From contig CAJSYZ010000006.1 of NCBI GenBank assembly GCA_910574455.1, positions 1,974,156 to 2,038,155 of the forward strand: 64,000 bases of DNA, read 5' to 3'. Of this stretch, positions 10,391 to 23,118 are shown in pieces. Every line of letters begins with the position of its first letter. Within the stretch, counting starts at the first letter, position 1. Under the pieces are notes generated by a model. That model was given only the letters and a program-made list of their open reading frames with translations, was not told the DNA's origin and did not search any database. The DNA comes from Trichaptum fuscoviolaceum (lineage: Eukaryota > Basidiomycota > Agaricomycetes > Hymenochaetales > Trichaptaceae). The position numbers and the translations under genes were made by a program.

Positions 10391-13300
10391 ATCAATGCCC
10401 ATGTCGATAAAAAGGCCATCACGTTGCTGCTACTGCATTTTGACGGATGTGGTCTGGACGAAAGAGATGCTCAGGCCCCGGACTCTCGGCTGTCTCAATG
10501 ATTGTATCGGCGTTTCAAATCGGACACTAAACAACGGTCTTGTCCTCTCTAGAGCAGCCTCGAAATCCCATCCACTACATCTGCGGAGTACTTCGCTAAG
10601 TGTACAGACCAGGCATTGGGAATACATAGCTTATGAGCTCGGACTCACAATCGGAGAGTCATATACCATGAGGAGATGGAAAGCGGTGAAGACTCCGTTC
10701 AAGTTGCGGCGGTTCTTATGTGTCTTGCGTACAAAGTGGCACTCTTGGACTACTGTCCATCTTCTACCTGTTCTCCGGTCAGAGCGACAGAAGGGCATCC
10801 CTCTCTTTCACTGGCAGGACGGTTATCTGTTGTTGCGACTTCATTCCTGCACTACATCAGACTTGGACACTCTTATTCCATTGTTCGCATATTCACTATA
10901 GACTTCACCTTTATATCTAGCCTTTGCCCATCCTATCCGAGTCCCTGCAGTTTAATCAAACCGTTCGACGGAACGACGTTGTGCAAAATCATCCATGTTC
11001 CCGCTGTTCGCTGGAAGCCACCGAGGCCTCAGCTGAGGGTCTACAGCAGTCCTTGCGAATGGCACGATTTGCTCTTCTATTTACAATAATGATTTCTCGT
11101 GCGGAGTCGTATCTGCACCTTCGACTGTGGACTCTGTACAGCTATCTGCGTGTCCGAAGCTTGCCAGAAATTCAATCCTAATTGCTATTCGAAAACTCCG
11201 TCTACGCTTTACCCCTCAGTCTTGCCGGTCACTGTCGTCAAAGCGGAGCATCCTCTGGTGGAGATCCGTGAGCCCATCTCTACCAACAACTACCTAGACT
11301 CTACGCAAGAACGTCGATATCACACTCCGGAAGATCAGCTCGCTGCATGTATTAGCAAAGGTTCATTCCACGGCTTCCCTGCTTGGCGCAGTCATGCAAC
11401 ACTGGCGCCTCTACATTTACGCATAAGGTCTTCTATCCGAAAGCTTCTTCTGCAACCTGAGCTCCATGGCTTCAAGTCTTTGATACCAGGACCCGACTCC
11501 TCTCACCTTTAAGGAGGTATGGAATTTTATGAGATGCCTACCGGACCATGAATTGACCTACTTGCTCGCATCAGCTATTCTCCTCTCTCATTTACCAAGG
11601 GATAACAAGATCTCGTACCAGAACCCTCAGTCCGAGTCGTGCACTACACATGAATAGCGGCAAGTAACTGCGCCTTCCGAGTCTGTGCTAAAGTTGTCTT
11701 CAGAAGAAGGTGGTCTTGGTGCAACAGTGACACCAGTTTACTCTAAAGCGAGCGCTCAGCACATACTGTACATTTACTTCGCGGGTGCTGTTGCTGAATC
11801 TTGTCCTCAAGCACATATGAAGACAGACATGGTCCCCAGGCTGAACCTCCGACAAGACTCACTCCCTCTCTTCGGAGAGAGTACGACTACGAAGGGACCT
11901 ACCGGGTAATGATACTATGAACGATTTCCAGGCCGAAAGCAAAACATTTGATTATCTCGCTTTGTTTATTAGTACATCTGCACTTCGCCTTCCGTGTAAC
12001 CTATATCTAGCGTCACGGTCCTGTCAACAGTCTTCACTTGAAAACTGTGAGCTAGCATACATTGACACCATTCATACATATGTACCATCTTACATGCGCA
12101 CTCGAGTGACTCGTTTACTTTGCGGCGGAAAGCCACGTCACGAAGATTGTTCCGAGGCCAACATTACAGCATTATAGAACTAAATGAAGACAAGACCCAC
12201 CTATCGAACATAAAGAGGCCATATTAACTACCCCGTTGTGGAGAGAAGACGAGTAGTAAAAGACGAAAACTAGAACGCATAGCTAATCGATTGTAGAGAC
12301 ATCCCTTATTCGATTTGAACCAGATAAACAAAATGAGTTCCTCAGCTTCCAGCATGTTTTTGGTAAGGGCGAGCTAGACATGATAGGAGGATAGGGTTGT
12401 CCCGGTTGCTGCCTGAGCTGATTTAACTCCTGGAGAAACTTGAAGACCTAGCTCAAGACCATTGGCACGTGCGCGTCACGTGCATAAAACGCGTTGGCCA
12501 GTGGATGCGTGGCCAGCATGCGACCGGGACAGTCTCGGGCCTCAGAAAATCAAGGATACCGGAGCTTCTTCACGGTGGAGTGGAGGCCGTAGCTAGTTCC
12601 TCGCCCGAAACAGTGGGTACAGGCTGAGTGCGCGACCCGGGTGAGCATGTCGATCTTCAGGATGACTTTGCCAATCGAACGATTCGTACCCTGCCCTCCG
12701 AGATTTTCAGTAAGCCTTTCAAATGTCGGCGATTGTGCACCAAGACCACGACATCTATAGGATAGTTTCACTGGTCTGCTTCCTTTGCCATTACGAGATG
12801 ATCTAGAGTGAGCATGGTTAGCGCACCAATTTCCTGTAAGGCTTTGTAGCCAAACGTACTTGACGGACCAGAATCTCCGCAAAACTTCCGCCAGCGATAA
12901 CGACTGTGATCATTGCAATCGCGCAAAAATGACAGACCGAAAGACTGACCGAGAGTATCAAAGACACCTTCTACCTTTGACAACATCATGTCGACGTCTG
13001 AGACACGTCCGCGCCATCCATGGTCCACGATCCATCGGTACACAATGGCGCTGCCGATGCTATTCACTTCTTGACAACTTCCCACTAGCACAGTCAGTCC
13101 TCGCCAATACGGACAACCCCTGCACGAGAGTCCGCCAGGATGACACGAGCGCACAGAATGATATGTTCGGATTGTAAGGACGGCGGGGAGCGGTCTTATC
13201 GAAATCGCAGCGTTCTGATGGTGTCGACGTGGGGTCTCGAACGTAAGGGAGAGGCAACCGCGCTCGTGAGGTCAGGTAGGTGGATATTATATAGCATGCA

Positions 13301-14137
13301 TGAGCTGTGTGACGGTCTTCGAGAAGGGTGGGTTGGTGCGAGCGGAAGGGTGTGAGGGACCAGGGTAAGTCCAGAGCTCTGTAGTAGAAAGTGTTAGAGT
13401 TAGTGTATCCCGATACATCGAACACGAACCACACTCACCAAATCTCCAGATAACAACTTTGCTACCAGCCGCCCTCTTTGTACATCCTCCAAAAGGAAGC
13501 AAGAAATGAAAACAACAAGTAACTCAGTCTTTGAGGGGCGATAAAACCGATCTGATTTCTTCCCGGTACTCGTATCAAATGTCCGCTGATACTCTTCACA
13601 GATCAGAGCGATATAGGACAAGGACTACACGAGACCAGAAGGAATATTCATTGGGTATGGCCGCCCGTGTCCGATAATCGAAGAGCTTGTTGAGCAACTT
13701 GAACCTGAGTCGGCGGATAACATCGAGTACGCACAGACGACAAGGTACATTTCTGAGAGCAGCGACTCCAGATTTTGAAGCTCATGTACCTGAAGCTGTA
13801 AAGGAGAACAGAGTAGAAGTTGAGGAGGTGCAGGATCGCCCAGGATCGTGTCCGTGTCCTTGTCACGGTGGTAGTTTGCCGGGCCCGGAAAAGCTGTTAG
13901 CACCGCTCTTTCGTTGCCGCTCTCACCTCTTCAGCATGTTCTCTGAGCTCTCTACTTTGAACATAAATTGTTCCCATTAAAACTTATTTTATTTTTTTAT
14001 AACTCGACGCTGTGCAATGCCAATAGTCGCGTTGACAGTGATATATGACCCCGACAATTCCGGTTGCATTGCGCTGAGTTTTCTGACAGCTACATCATGA
14101 TGTTTCTTATCATCAACGCCCGGCACTGCTGTCCATC
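10391..14137. other. Spacer between blocks A' and gene B, no gene recognised
   Basis: The first 250-300 bases match 28440-28800 (shared GGAGAGTCATATA and TCCACTACATCT segments), so this part belongs to the duplicated unit. The rest is mostly unique to this interval. Open frames such as 10395-10901 and 11099-11512 (plus) and 12768-13154 (minus) have no recognisable motif and no paralogue in the window. A short plus-strand stretch near 13630-13780 reads as acidic protein (IEELVEQLEPESADNIEY) and could be an exon relic. Confidence 0.4.
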
Positions 14138-14292
14138 TTATAAGTCGCCAGAATATTGACTCAGAAATCCAGCTGCCCATCTACAGTGCTTGAGAAAGTA
14201 TACGCCGGTCAGTAGTAGTTCCTCACTCAAGCCTCATCGCAACTCTCATAGCACTTTCCGAACAGAAATACCATCCCTGTGTACCTTGCACG

Positions 14293-17200
14293 ATGCCGGG
14301 CGTCCCTTTCGAACCGTACACCTCATCCAATACTCGGACTCGAACGCTCGGTCACAGAGCTATCCACGGCACTCTTATCGATGACACCTCATCCATCTTC
14401 ACTCATTCAACGAACTCTACGGTGTCCAACCTCGTCGGGACAGGCCGGGTTATAGGGAACCTCTATAGTTTCACCGGGAAACGTCTTGAAAGAGCACTGG
14501 GCGGTATTGCTCATAGAGTGGGTCTTGGACCTGAGGCACTTTACGAGAAGATATGTGCACTCAGTCAGGACGATTGGAGAAGGGACAACGAAAAGAGTGA
14601 GGATACGATAGTTATGTAAATCTCTCCTTCACTCACCTCTGTGTCCATTGTTAGTGTCTACGCTACAAAACCTCTGCTTCAAGTTATTTCAGCATGTTCA
14701 GTGTGTTTCTCGACAGAACGTTCTTTCGCCGCTCCTAATAATCGTTTATAGGTCTACGGTGGATCGCACCCGATTCCAGGCTATCAAGCGGTGGGGAGAT
14801 ATTCTCCAAGAACATCATGAGATATATATCTGGCTGTTCTGCACTAGAAAGCAAGAGACCGTGGCCCTTGCCAATGATCTAATCCGTAATGTCGAAGCTT
14901 TCCGCGAAGCTCTCGAGCATTCGGAGGACGTGGACATCCTTGACAGAACGGCCCTTCTGATTGACTGTCACTCTGTTGGTCTTGAATTTATAAGCCTGAG
15001 CCGTGGTAGACTTCTGATGGACAGTCGCGTCGTCAAAGTTGAATGGCAAGGTCCCCAGCAATTCTCTGTGGAAGAAATTGAAAAATGGGAGATGTTCTTC
15101 CATTACCTTCTGGATTCTATCGTGTACGTGACCTCCAGCGATTCGTCAACGCCATTGACCGCTAACTTTTGATATATTATTTATAATATCCAGGACTACA
15201 AGCATTTCAGGTGTACCTCGGTGGTATATCCAATTGTGGTTGACCCAGATTGATAGCGGAAGGTTGAACGTACAGATTGCGCTGAAGTTGTGTCATTATC
15301 TACGGCGTGCGTCGCAAACAGAATGGTTTTCATTTGCAATGGGCTTGGATATAGTGCGAAACCTCTATGAAAAGATCTACGCATATCTAGCTCGACTTCT
15401 CGACTTTGGGTCACCTCTCAAAATTGCCGGATGGTGTGAATGCGAATTTTATGATGGCGTCATTCTTCATCTTCCATCTGCGGTTGCGACATTCAATGGC
15501 CTTGTTCAATCTTACCATGTATGTACTATTGTGTGTTGCTATGTTGAGAGTCACACTAAACACATGAGCAGTCCATTATACCGGAGTCTACTTCGTTACC
15601 CCTTCCAGGTCGCCTGAAGGAAAAGATCAAACCACTGCTTGTTGCTATGAAGAATGGCCCCCAGAAGAGAGAACCAAAGTCAAGTGAGTTACCCCCCTCC
15701 ATCTGGATGACCGTTCCCCTCACGCAAAAATTCTCATCACTCCAGTTCTGGTGCGGATTCTCAATAGACTACTCGACCATGCGCTGTCAGTTAATACTTA
15801 CGGCATGTCTTTTCTGATACACTAATGACGCATCTGTTAGGTTTGAGATCATGGATGGAACCTGTTCAGTTGAGCTATCTAATTGCACCAGGTAGGTTGG
15901 CTTATTAACTCGTGTGTCGTATACAACTAACACGATGCAGCTTTGACGACGAGAGATCCAGAAGCTCTGCGCTACTGCAGCTCGGGGATACATTGCACTC
16001 TATTCCTGAAGTCTATAGAGTCATGATCACCCCTGGAGGCCATAAAACGATGGATCGAGTTCAAGAGATTTTGAAATCAATTGACACAACACCTTACGGG
16101 AGCGCATCTGAGTCCAATAATGAAGCTATCACAAACTTATTATCAGTACTGAAATTCCATACGCTTGGTTGCGAATTCCATCGGTTTCTACTGCCAGTAC
16201 GGGAGAAACCCCATCTGGATCAGTCCGTGCAAGTGGATTGTGGCGATTCACTCAATTATCCCAGCGAAGAAATCGAGAAATGGGGTGTCACCTTCCAATA
16301 TCTCTTACAATCTCTGTTGTACGTGGTATAATTACATTTGTTTAGCGCCTGAATGCTAAACTGACTACGTTACTCATGCTACCTCATTAATTCAGGAATC
16401 CAGCAATTTCCTATATATCTCAGTGGTATATTGGCTTTTGGTCGTCTCAATTGATCGAGGGTACTCCACATGTCCATATTGCTCTTCAATGTTGTCGTTC
16501 TTTGCAGAATGTTCTGGGAGCGGTGGAGCACTCAAAGACTGCTCACTGCGACGCATTGCACAAACTTTGCAATGAAGTATATGAGTATTTTGCTCTAAGA
16601 GTTAATTCAGATACTCTGCTACCTGTTGAAAGGGCTCAAATTATTTCAACTCTGAACGACCTTGCTCAATCGCATGATGTAAGTGAGGATTCCCATAAGC
16701 CCTTTTCTAATGATGGCTGACATGGCATAGCGTGTCATCTCTCCTAAGCTACCCAACTTGGCTTGCCTTACAATGCTAGGGTCGACTGAGCTCATCTCAG
16801 CCGATGGTAAAAAGGCTATCAAGGGCGTACTGAAGTTTCTAGAAAGTGACGATAAAAGGATAGAGAATAGTTTAACGACGAACAGTGAGTCAATTTCTAT
16901 TGTATTCATGTACGATTTACCCATGTAGACGTTTCTCTTGATGCAGTGTTCTTACGATCTTGCAACAAGCTCCTTGCACGTGCATTGTGAGTGAATCATA
17001 CTTCATGAACGATATGTGTTAACCTCCACAGGTCTGAACTTGGAGATACGAACTCACTCGACGAGCTATCAAATGCCACTAGGTACAAAGCCTCCTTATC
17101 GTGCAATCAATGCAGATATTCATCCTATTTGCCACAGCTTTTCCGAGAAAACTGGCAGATGTGCATTACTTCAGCTGGGGGACATCTTGCAGACCCTTCC

Positions 17201-18960
17201 CGAAGTCTACATGCTCTTGATTGTTCTCGGTGGAGACGAAACAAGAGCTCGCATGCATTCACTTTGCAAGTTTTTCAGGACCTCCGAACAATCTAAAAGC
17301 ACATCTGATTCATATCCTAAACTTTTAATCCAATTCCGCTCACTGCTCTCGTGTCACGCCACTGGCTCGCGTATTCTATCTTCGTATTTGCACAATGCCT
17401 GGCATTCTAACATCCATAAATTCATCAGCAAAACCCATCCGTCTTACACCGATCACTTCCAAGACCTCCTTGAGGATTACATGGTGTTCCTATTGTAAGC
17501 AATACAATTTCTCCCCATAATATGGCCATAGTTGATTGACGGTCTTCTGGCCTAATACCTAAGGGACAATGTGACATATGATACTTCAATCTTTTACCTC
17601 AATTACTGGATGTCCCCGAGTCGGCTTGCAAATTACAGCATCCATTGGGGACTATCTCTCATATCGTGTGCCGTAGTACAAGGCGCACTCTGGGTGAAAG
17701 AGGGTGTCCCGCAGGAAACCAGGAATGCCATGGAAGAACTCCGCCGGACAATGCAGAGCTTGATAATCGAACACCAGACTAGTGCTTTTAGGCCCATTAG
17801 TAACAGGGAAGCTACACTTGCTGTAGATCACGCAATACGCTCTGCTTACACGTACCTTACCAAGTCAACGTCTACATCTGAAGACGTGGCAGAATCCTGT
17901 AAGCCCTATTTACTAAAGTGCCTATCCTCACTTAGGCTCATCATTGACAACATCGTTCTTATGTAGATTTACTGCACCTATGCAACCAACTATTCGACGT
18001 CGTTTTAAAGTGCGTTGACATCTTTGAACACTTTTGAAATAATCCGATTCTATCCTACTAGGATCGAGGACCCATTCGATAAGTTCTGGTCGTTGAATAC
18101 AGTACACAATTTCTTTGAAAACCCGAACGTCTTCGGGTGGTTCTTGTCAATTGATAGCTCAAATGCGGAAGAACGTATAACAAAACATCTTAAGGCCACT
18201 GATGATCCGCATTCATTTCCTCCCGAGGGTATTCAGTTCTACAAGATGGATTTCTCTTGTGCTATAGAACATCGATTAGGAGTTACTTTACTAGCACCGC
18301 GACATGAGAGGCTGTACTTCGAAAATGCTGGACTAACGAAACACCCCTCCACTGGCACAATATCATCCGAACCACCCCTTACACTGGAGCAGAGGCAAAT
18401 ATGGAAAAATGCTTTAGAAGTTTTGTCAGGGAATCTACCGTTCAAGTAGTGCGCTTATTTTCTTACACTGCATTCCTTGGACTTCAACTGACGAAGCAAT
18501 CGCTGAAATAGCTCACCAGTAATTGATTTGTGCAACATTTCTCTCTTCTATCTCGCGAACTGTCCTCTCCCGTACGAAGCCGATCCCATGCTCGATACTA
18601 CCGTCGCTCTCGATCACTGTGGAAATTTGCAATCACTCTTCACTCTTGGCTTTCCAGAAGACACATGGAGAAGGGATAACTTATCGCGAGCCGTGTCTCA
18701 CATCCACACCTGTCTCACGAAGCGCGTGGAGTATGTTCAGCGTTTATGCAGGGATTTGGGACCCGATGCTATTCCGACCTTTGACAACACGCCTTTCGAC
18801 ATTCCGAAGGTTGTCAAGGTTCTAAACGACTTGGCGAAGTTGAGCAAGGCAAATATTCTATTCTCTTTTTGAGGGATTTTTGTCGTGCTCATAGTGAATT
18901 TCTTTGTAGGAAAAACTGGGAGTAGATGCACCCGACCTGTTGTCTATCCCCGACTTCTGA
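14293..18960 (+). CDS. Array gene B: unknown helical protein with internal duplication (1220 aa)
   Basis: Second family member, intact. Exons 1-3 are 14293-14596, 14655-14700 and 14752-15123. Five extra exons follow (15194-15518, 15572-15683, 15746-15785, 15841-15891, 15941-16318), then the standard series from 16396 to the last exon 18910-18960. The extra exons are a diverged second copy of exons 4-8. The last of them starts like exon 8 but ends like exon 3 (EEIEKWGVTFQYLLQSLL), so translation runs straight back into exon 4. They total 906 nt (302 codons), and the whole model sums to 3663 nt with no frame break. The N-terminus, micro-exons and terminal GC-AG intron (18849-18909) match the paralogues. 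The tail is EKLGVDAPDLLSIPDF. No catalytic motif or membrane segment is seen. The start ATG is the first that aligns with the paralogues. Function unknown; the structure is well supported. Confidence 0.8.
15124..16318 (+). repeat. Internal exon 4-8 duplication in gene B
   Basis: Homologous to about 16319-17498 of the same gene at protein level (WYIQLWL...QIALKLC versus WYIGFWS...HIALQCC; ALLQLGDTLHSIPEVY versus ALLQLGDILQTLPEVY). The 3' breakpoint lies near 16240-16265, where exon 8-like sequence joins exon 3-like sequence. Confidence 0.8.
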
Positions 18961-20430
18961 TATGTATGTGTCTTGTTCTTGGATCGGAGTTTTGTTAATA
19001 TACGATTCTCACTTGGATTTCTGACAGAGTTATGTACATGTAAACTGTTGTGCCTGTTATATTGTCTCCCTATTCTTACATGTACATTAATTCCAACACC
19101 GATTGCACATAATTATGACCATGGCCTGGATACTTGCGGATTTCGGCGCAAGGCGGCGTTCCCAGTAAACCAACTCCATGCACTCTGATGCGCGAAGATG
19201 CTCGTCCTGCAGCCGCGAAGACACTGCTCATCTGACCCAAGGTCAGTCTGGACAGGTCTAAGTCAAACAACTAACACCATCCGACGGTAGTTGGTTTGGT
19301 GATTCTGAGAGAGCACGACAGTCATGACCCTGACCAACAAGGAATTAAGCACACTCACCCCGGGCCATCCCAAGCTCCCACCGCCACGAGTCCAAGTTCT
19401 GCAATCTACGCGGTGCACCCGGCCGGCTGCTACATACTGCTGCGAGAGCTGCAAACGTCAGGTCAAAACAAGATTAAACGAAGGCAAATCTAAGTTGCAA
19501 TGCTGAGAGTACGTGAACTTTGAGAGACGTCGATGTACTTCTCCGACTCCAGCCGTCAACGTCTGCTTCGCCCAGCTGAACGTGAAGCCCTTGAAAGTAT
19601 GATGGAGTACCGACACTCAAAGTACCATCTCGCCAAAGGCGACGATGAACGCTCTTGCCGGCTTTAGCGGTGACGCGTTGTAGAAAGGTTCACCGGACCA
19701 GTCTCGGTGCAAGGATGAGCATGCCTCACGAGTTGCATCTTTTGGTTGAAACAACATAAGCAGACACAAAAGTAATAGAGCGAAGAAGAATAGATCGGAG
19801 GCTGACAGAACGCGAGCTATTTGAGGCGCAGACAAGATCGCAGAGAACTTCATGCCTCTCATAGTGGGTCGAATGATCTACTAAGTTCGGGACTGGTACT
19901 CCAAGTCTGTGTCTGCGCTTTTTCGTCTATGCGCTGAGCCCTGTCCTTAGCCCTCTTTCGAATTCTGTCATGGAAAGAATTGCGACGAAAGAAAGAGACC
20001 GAAGACCGAGACCATTCATGCCAAAGGAGAAGAGAACGAAAGATGTCCGCGAATGCAAAGGCATCTGAAATACCCGATCAACGGGTGTATAGACGATAAT
20101 GTTGACGTTCTAAGAAGTAAAAGGGAAGCCTGGTCTGCATTGTAATAGGAATTCATCCATGTAACGGATGGACGAGCAGGCTGGGTGTGTACGGCTGCGC
20201 ATTTACCGCGAGAGTTGGCATGATAGGAAGGCAGGTGTGAGCTATATCCCTGAGTCCGCTGCTTTTCGTCGTTGTCCAGGTGAAAGAAAGGACAGAGAAG
20301 ATGAGAAGATCATATGTGGGTGTAGAATCCGTGCTCATGTAGACGAACGAGAGCGTGTCTTCGAGGAGCATGAAGGGCAACGCGACTGAGAAGCAACCTC
20401 GAGACAAGAAGATATCTATGTGCAACTGCT
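18961..20430. repeat. Spacer block B'
   Basis: Paralogue of A' and C'. It contains ACTCCAAGTCTGTGTCTGCG at 19899-19918; AA at 19903-19904 corresponds to the transposon target site, here uninterrupted. The minus-strand membrane-protein frame seen in A' and C' is broken by one extra base near 20020. No intact gene recognised. Confidence 0.65.
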
Positions 20431-20524
20431 CGAGATGCTAGGATAGATCACCTCTGTGCAAGCGGCAACTGTTCCGGATGTCACCACCCTCGATCCTGCA
20501 GCGCAAGGGTAGACGCAAGGACTG

Positions 20525-20761
20525 ATGAAGGCCGCGAGACAGCATATAACGGAATTAGGGGAAGAGAATGCAGCCATCGCTTGCATTAACATGAACCAAT
20601 GCGTATCTTCGTTCGAACGACAGAGAAATAGTTTGCAGCCGTACCTAGCGTCCCCCAGGAATCTCCTCTGGGCCCGTGAGGAACTCGAGCTTGAACGCCA
20701 ACAGCGCCGTACCGAGGAATTTGAACAAAGCAAACTCCGATTGGTGAACTTGAAAAAGTAG
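20525..20761 (+). CDS. Small coiled-coil protein or exon (block X2)
   Basis: A 78-codon plus-strand frame with a C-terminal charged coiled-coil segment (REELELERQQRRTEEFEQSK) and stop after LVNLKK. The paralogous stretch at 2620-2715 has the same segment but is frame-shifted. The N-terminal part (KAARQHITELGEENAAIACINMN) is also heptad-like. It may be the last exon of a longer spliced gene starting near 20170-20390, where charged plus-strand frames occur. No family recognised. Confidence 0.4.
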   Translation: MKAARQHITELGEENAAIACINMNQCVSSFERQRNSLQPYLASPRNLLWAREELELERQQRRTEEFEQSKLRLVNLKK

Positions 20762-21576
20762 TGCACCGAGCGAGGAAATGCAAAAGAGCAGAGCAGGAGA
20801 CAGAACATAGAGCGAACTCCGATTGGCCAAGTAGGTCAACTCTGGCCGTAGCGAAAGTCCAATTGTCACTAAGCATCGTGATGGTTATTCAGATGACGAA
20901 CGCACGCAAACTTCCATCGAGGTAGAGTTTAAGTTCTATATTAGATCATTCCCCAAAATATTAAGAAATTTGAGTTTCGAGTTCAAACTAGAGCAACTCG
21001 CATCCTAAACGCTTCCAGCCTCCTCTCAAAAAATGAAGAAAAGTGACTCACGTATTTAAGAGCGTCAAATAGAGGTCGTCACTATATCAAGATGTATTAG
21101 CGCGCAAATTGATTTCCGTGCGTGGTGTGCTGAAGGAGCAACGCACAGATATCAGCACGAGGAGCGCTGACAGGAGCCCGTGGCTACCTACTTGGAGATT
21201 TTGTTGAGTCCCAGGATCCTCTAAAATATGTAAACATCAACAGATGCGTACAGTGAAAGAGGTATGGCCTGGCAGGAAGGAAGGGTACAGCGATGCGCGA
21301 CGATCTGGCCATTGACGAACATAGTCATACTTAGGAAAGCATAGGAGCTGAAGGGTCGTTTCATTTGATGGCGGTTCATTAGGAGGAAAACTGTTGCTCA
21401 CCACCTTACTACCCTTTACTCTAGCCCACTTCTGTCCCCCTCCCCTCCAGAGCAATTCCACATCGCTTCTGGCTCCTCTTCCTCATCAGAGACCGGCCAT
21501 TCCTGTTGCAAGTGAAATAACAATTGAAGGTAAGAGTGGCACAAGTCGATGTCGTTCCAGACAGAAATTTTTATTC

Positions 21577-21871
21577 CGCGCTGACCCGTGAGGTCTACAT
21601 AGTAGTATGCACACCCTCTGGCAAATCTCTGTCGGGAACCGAAAGAGGCGAGGATGGGTGGGATGCGAAAGTTTTGAGGTCTTTATCACGTTGTTTCGGT
21701 TTGGAGTCATCCATTGAAGTCGTGGTCGATGGTGAAGAGACGCAACGGATGAGCTCACAAGGTGAGTTTAGCGATAGGAGGATATTGAGTCACTACGAAT
21801 ATGGAGATACTAGTAGGCTAAGTACAGGCGATCATGATTCGGGAGCCATTGGTTTCCTTTTAGCACAGGAA
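21577..21871 (+). CDS. Small unknown two-exon gene fragment (block X2)
   Basis: A plus-strand reading from about 21577 gives YSALTREVYIVVCTPSGKS... and continues to SIEVVVDGEETQRM before a GTGAGTT donor at 21762. A plausible acceptor (AAGTACAG) at about 21829 joins a short last exon reading GDHDSGAIGFLLAQE then stop (21869-21871). The same first exon is recognisable at 3335-3530 but is broken there. The 5' end was not located; an exon may lie upstream of the candidate intron 21531-21567. Function unknown. Confidence 0.4.
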
Positions 21872-22426
21872 TGAATAATGAAGAACTAATTACACCCACC
21901 CTATGATTTCAAGACTCGGAGAACCACTGTACAGGAGGAGTCCCACGACTCCGAGTTGTGACCGGAGAGGCGAACATCTCGCGTCAGACTCAAGTCGCGT
22001 CGCGTCTGTTCATCGTCCAACAAGGACGACTTTGAGCCTCAAGACAGTGTCAACGCACGATAAGACCTCAAATATGTTGCAACTCTCCCGTCCTCTCCTT
22101 TTCCACTCATCTCAGGCTACCGGCACGCCCAAATCCGGCTACGTCGACGCAGGTCATCGATAATTTGCTTGAATAGTTGGCCTTCCGCTCGCCGAGTGGT
22201 GCACAGTGGCCGGTAGCGGCGAGTCGCAGGACGTTTCACCACCCGAATGCACGGAAGCCCTTGGGAAGGAGGTTCAGCTCAAGCGGGTACTGGGATACGG
22301 AGGTCTCAATGGACGAAGGAGGATAGAGTGCCGACATCAAGGGAAGGACAATTGAGGGACGATTGTCGTTTGGAGGCATAGCATGTAGTCTGAAGGTGCA
22401 AGAGTTGACAAGGGGGCGAAAGGTAT
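21872..22426. other. Spacer upstream of gene C, no gene recognised
   Basis: The 21903-22163 plus-strand frame (86 codons) has no supporting feature. I see nothing else. Confidence 0.4.
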
Positions 22427-22760
22427 TTAATCAGTGATTTGTATCTTGAGGAAAGCTGCAATACCACGCCCTTGTATCCAGTAATCGCTTTCCTCTCTCT
22501 TTGTCTGCACGCTCAAAACTCGTTGTCGACGCAACGTAACGTATGTGGAGAAGAGAAAAGGTAGAGCCGTTTTTGCATCCACGGTTCGGATAAGAAGGAA
22601 GGGCTCCTGTAGTTTCCAGGAGATTATAATCTTTATCGATGCCTCATTACATACTTCCTTCAGCAATTCATCGATGATGTCCTTCCGACTGCTGGGCTTG
22701 AGGAAAGCTTCAATCACGGCATCTGTCGTCTTCTCCGCTATACCACTGCCGAATTTACTT
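22427..22760 (-). CDS. Unknown ORF, minus strand
   Basis: A minus-strand frame of about 110 codons without an ATG at its start, reading AEKTTDAVIEAFLKPSSRKD, then DELLKEVCNEASIKIIISW and ending FLKIQITD. The composition looks protein-like, with alternating charged and hydrophobic residues. A second minus-strand frame lies directly upstream (22778-23017), so both may be exons of one gene, but I could not find a splice pair that keeps frame. No paralogue elsewhere in the window and no family recognised. Confidence 0.3.
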
Positions 22761-23065
22761 TAGTGAGGTTTCACGCATCAGGCTGTCCTTGTACTTGAAG
22801 GGCGAGGGCCATGCTCAAGCGCATCACTGGCAAGTATGAGAGTTCGAGGCCCTGGCCGATCTCCGACACAGGGCTCAATGCTCTCCTCTGGGGCAAGTTT
22901 AAGTTCAAGTTTGGCCACATCTCTTGTTACACGCGTTTGCCTCACCGCATACACGCCCACTCTATAAATGTTGGATTCGAAAATGGTGCTACTCATACTT
23001 ACTGTTCGTAGTCTCATACGTTAGTTAGTATCATTTTACCCTTTCAAGTCTTCGAAGTATCATTC

Positions 23066-23073
23066 TTATAAGA
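23066..23073 (+). promoter_or_regulatory. Possible TATA-like element of gene C
   Basis: TTATAAGA lies about 50 nt before the gene C start codon; an alternative TATAAAT lies at 22973-22979. The first is in a context similar to the gene A TATA box (CATTC..ATAAGACG versus GTC.ATAAAAGACG). Confidence 0.35.
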
Positions 23074-23118
23074 CGTTTCCTACAGGAAACCCACCAAGAC
23101 TCCATTGATTCACTGACA

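Noticed and set aside
10395..11512. Chain of plus-strand open frames of 85-168 codons
   Set aside because: No recognisable motifs, no paralogues, and the first part overlaps a non-coding block shared with 28.4-28.8 kb.
12768..13434. Minus-strand frames of 124-128 codons
   Set aside because: Considered as a spliced gene, but no splice pair or conserved motif was convincing.
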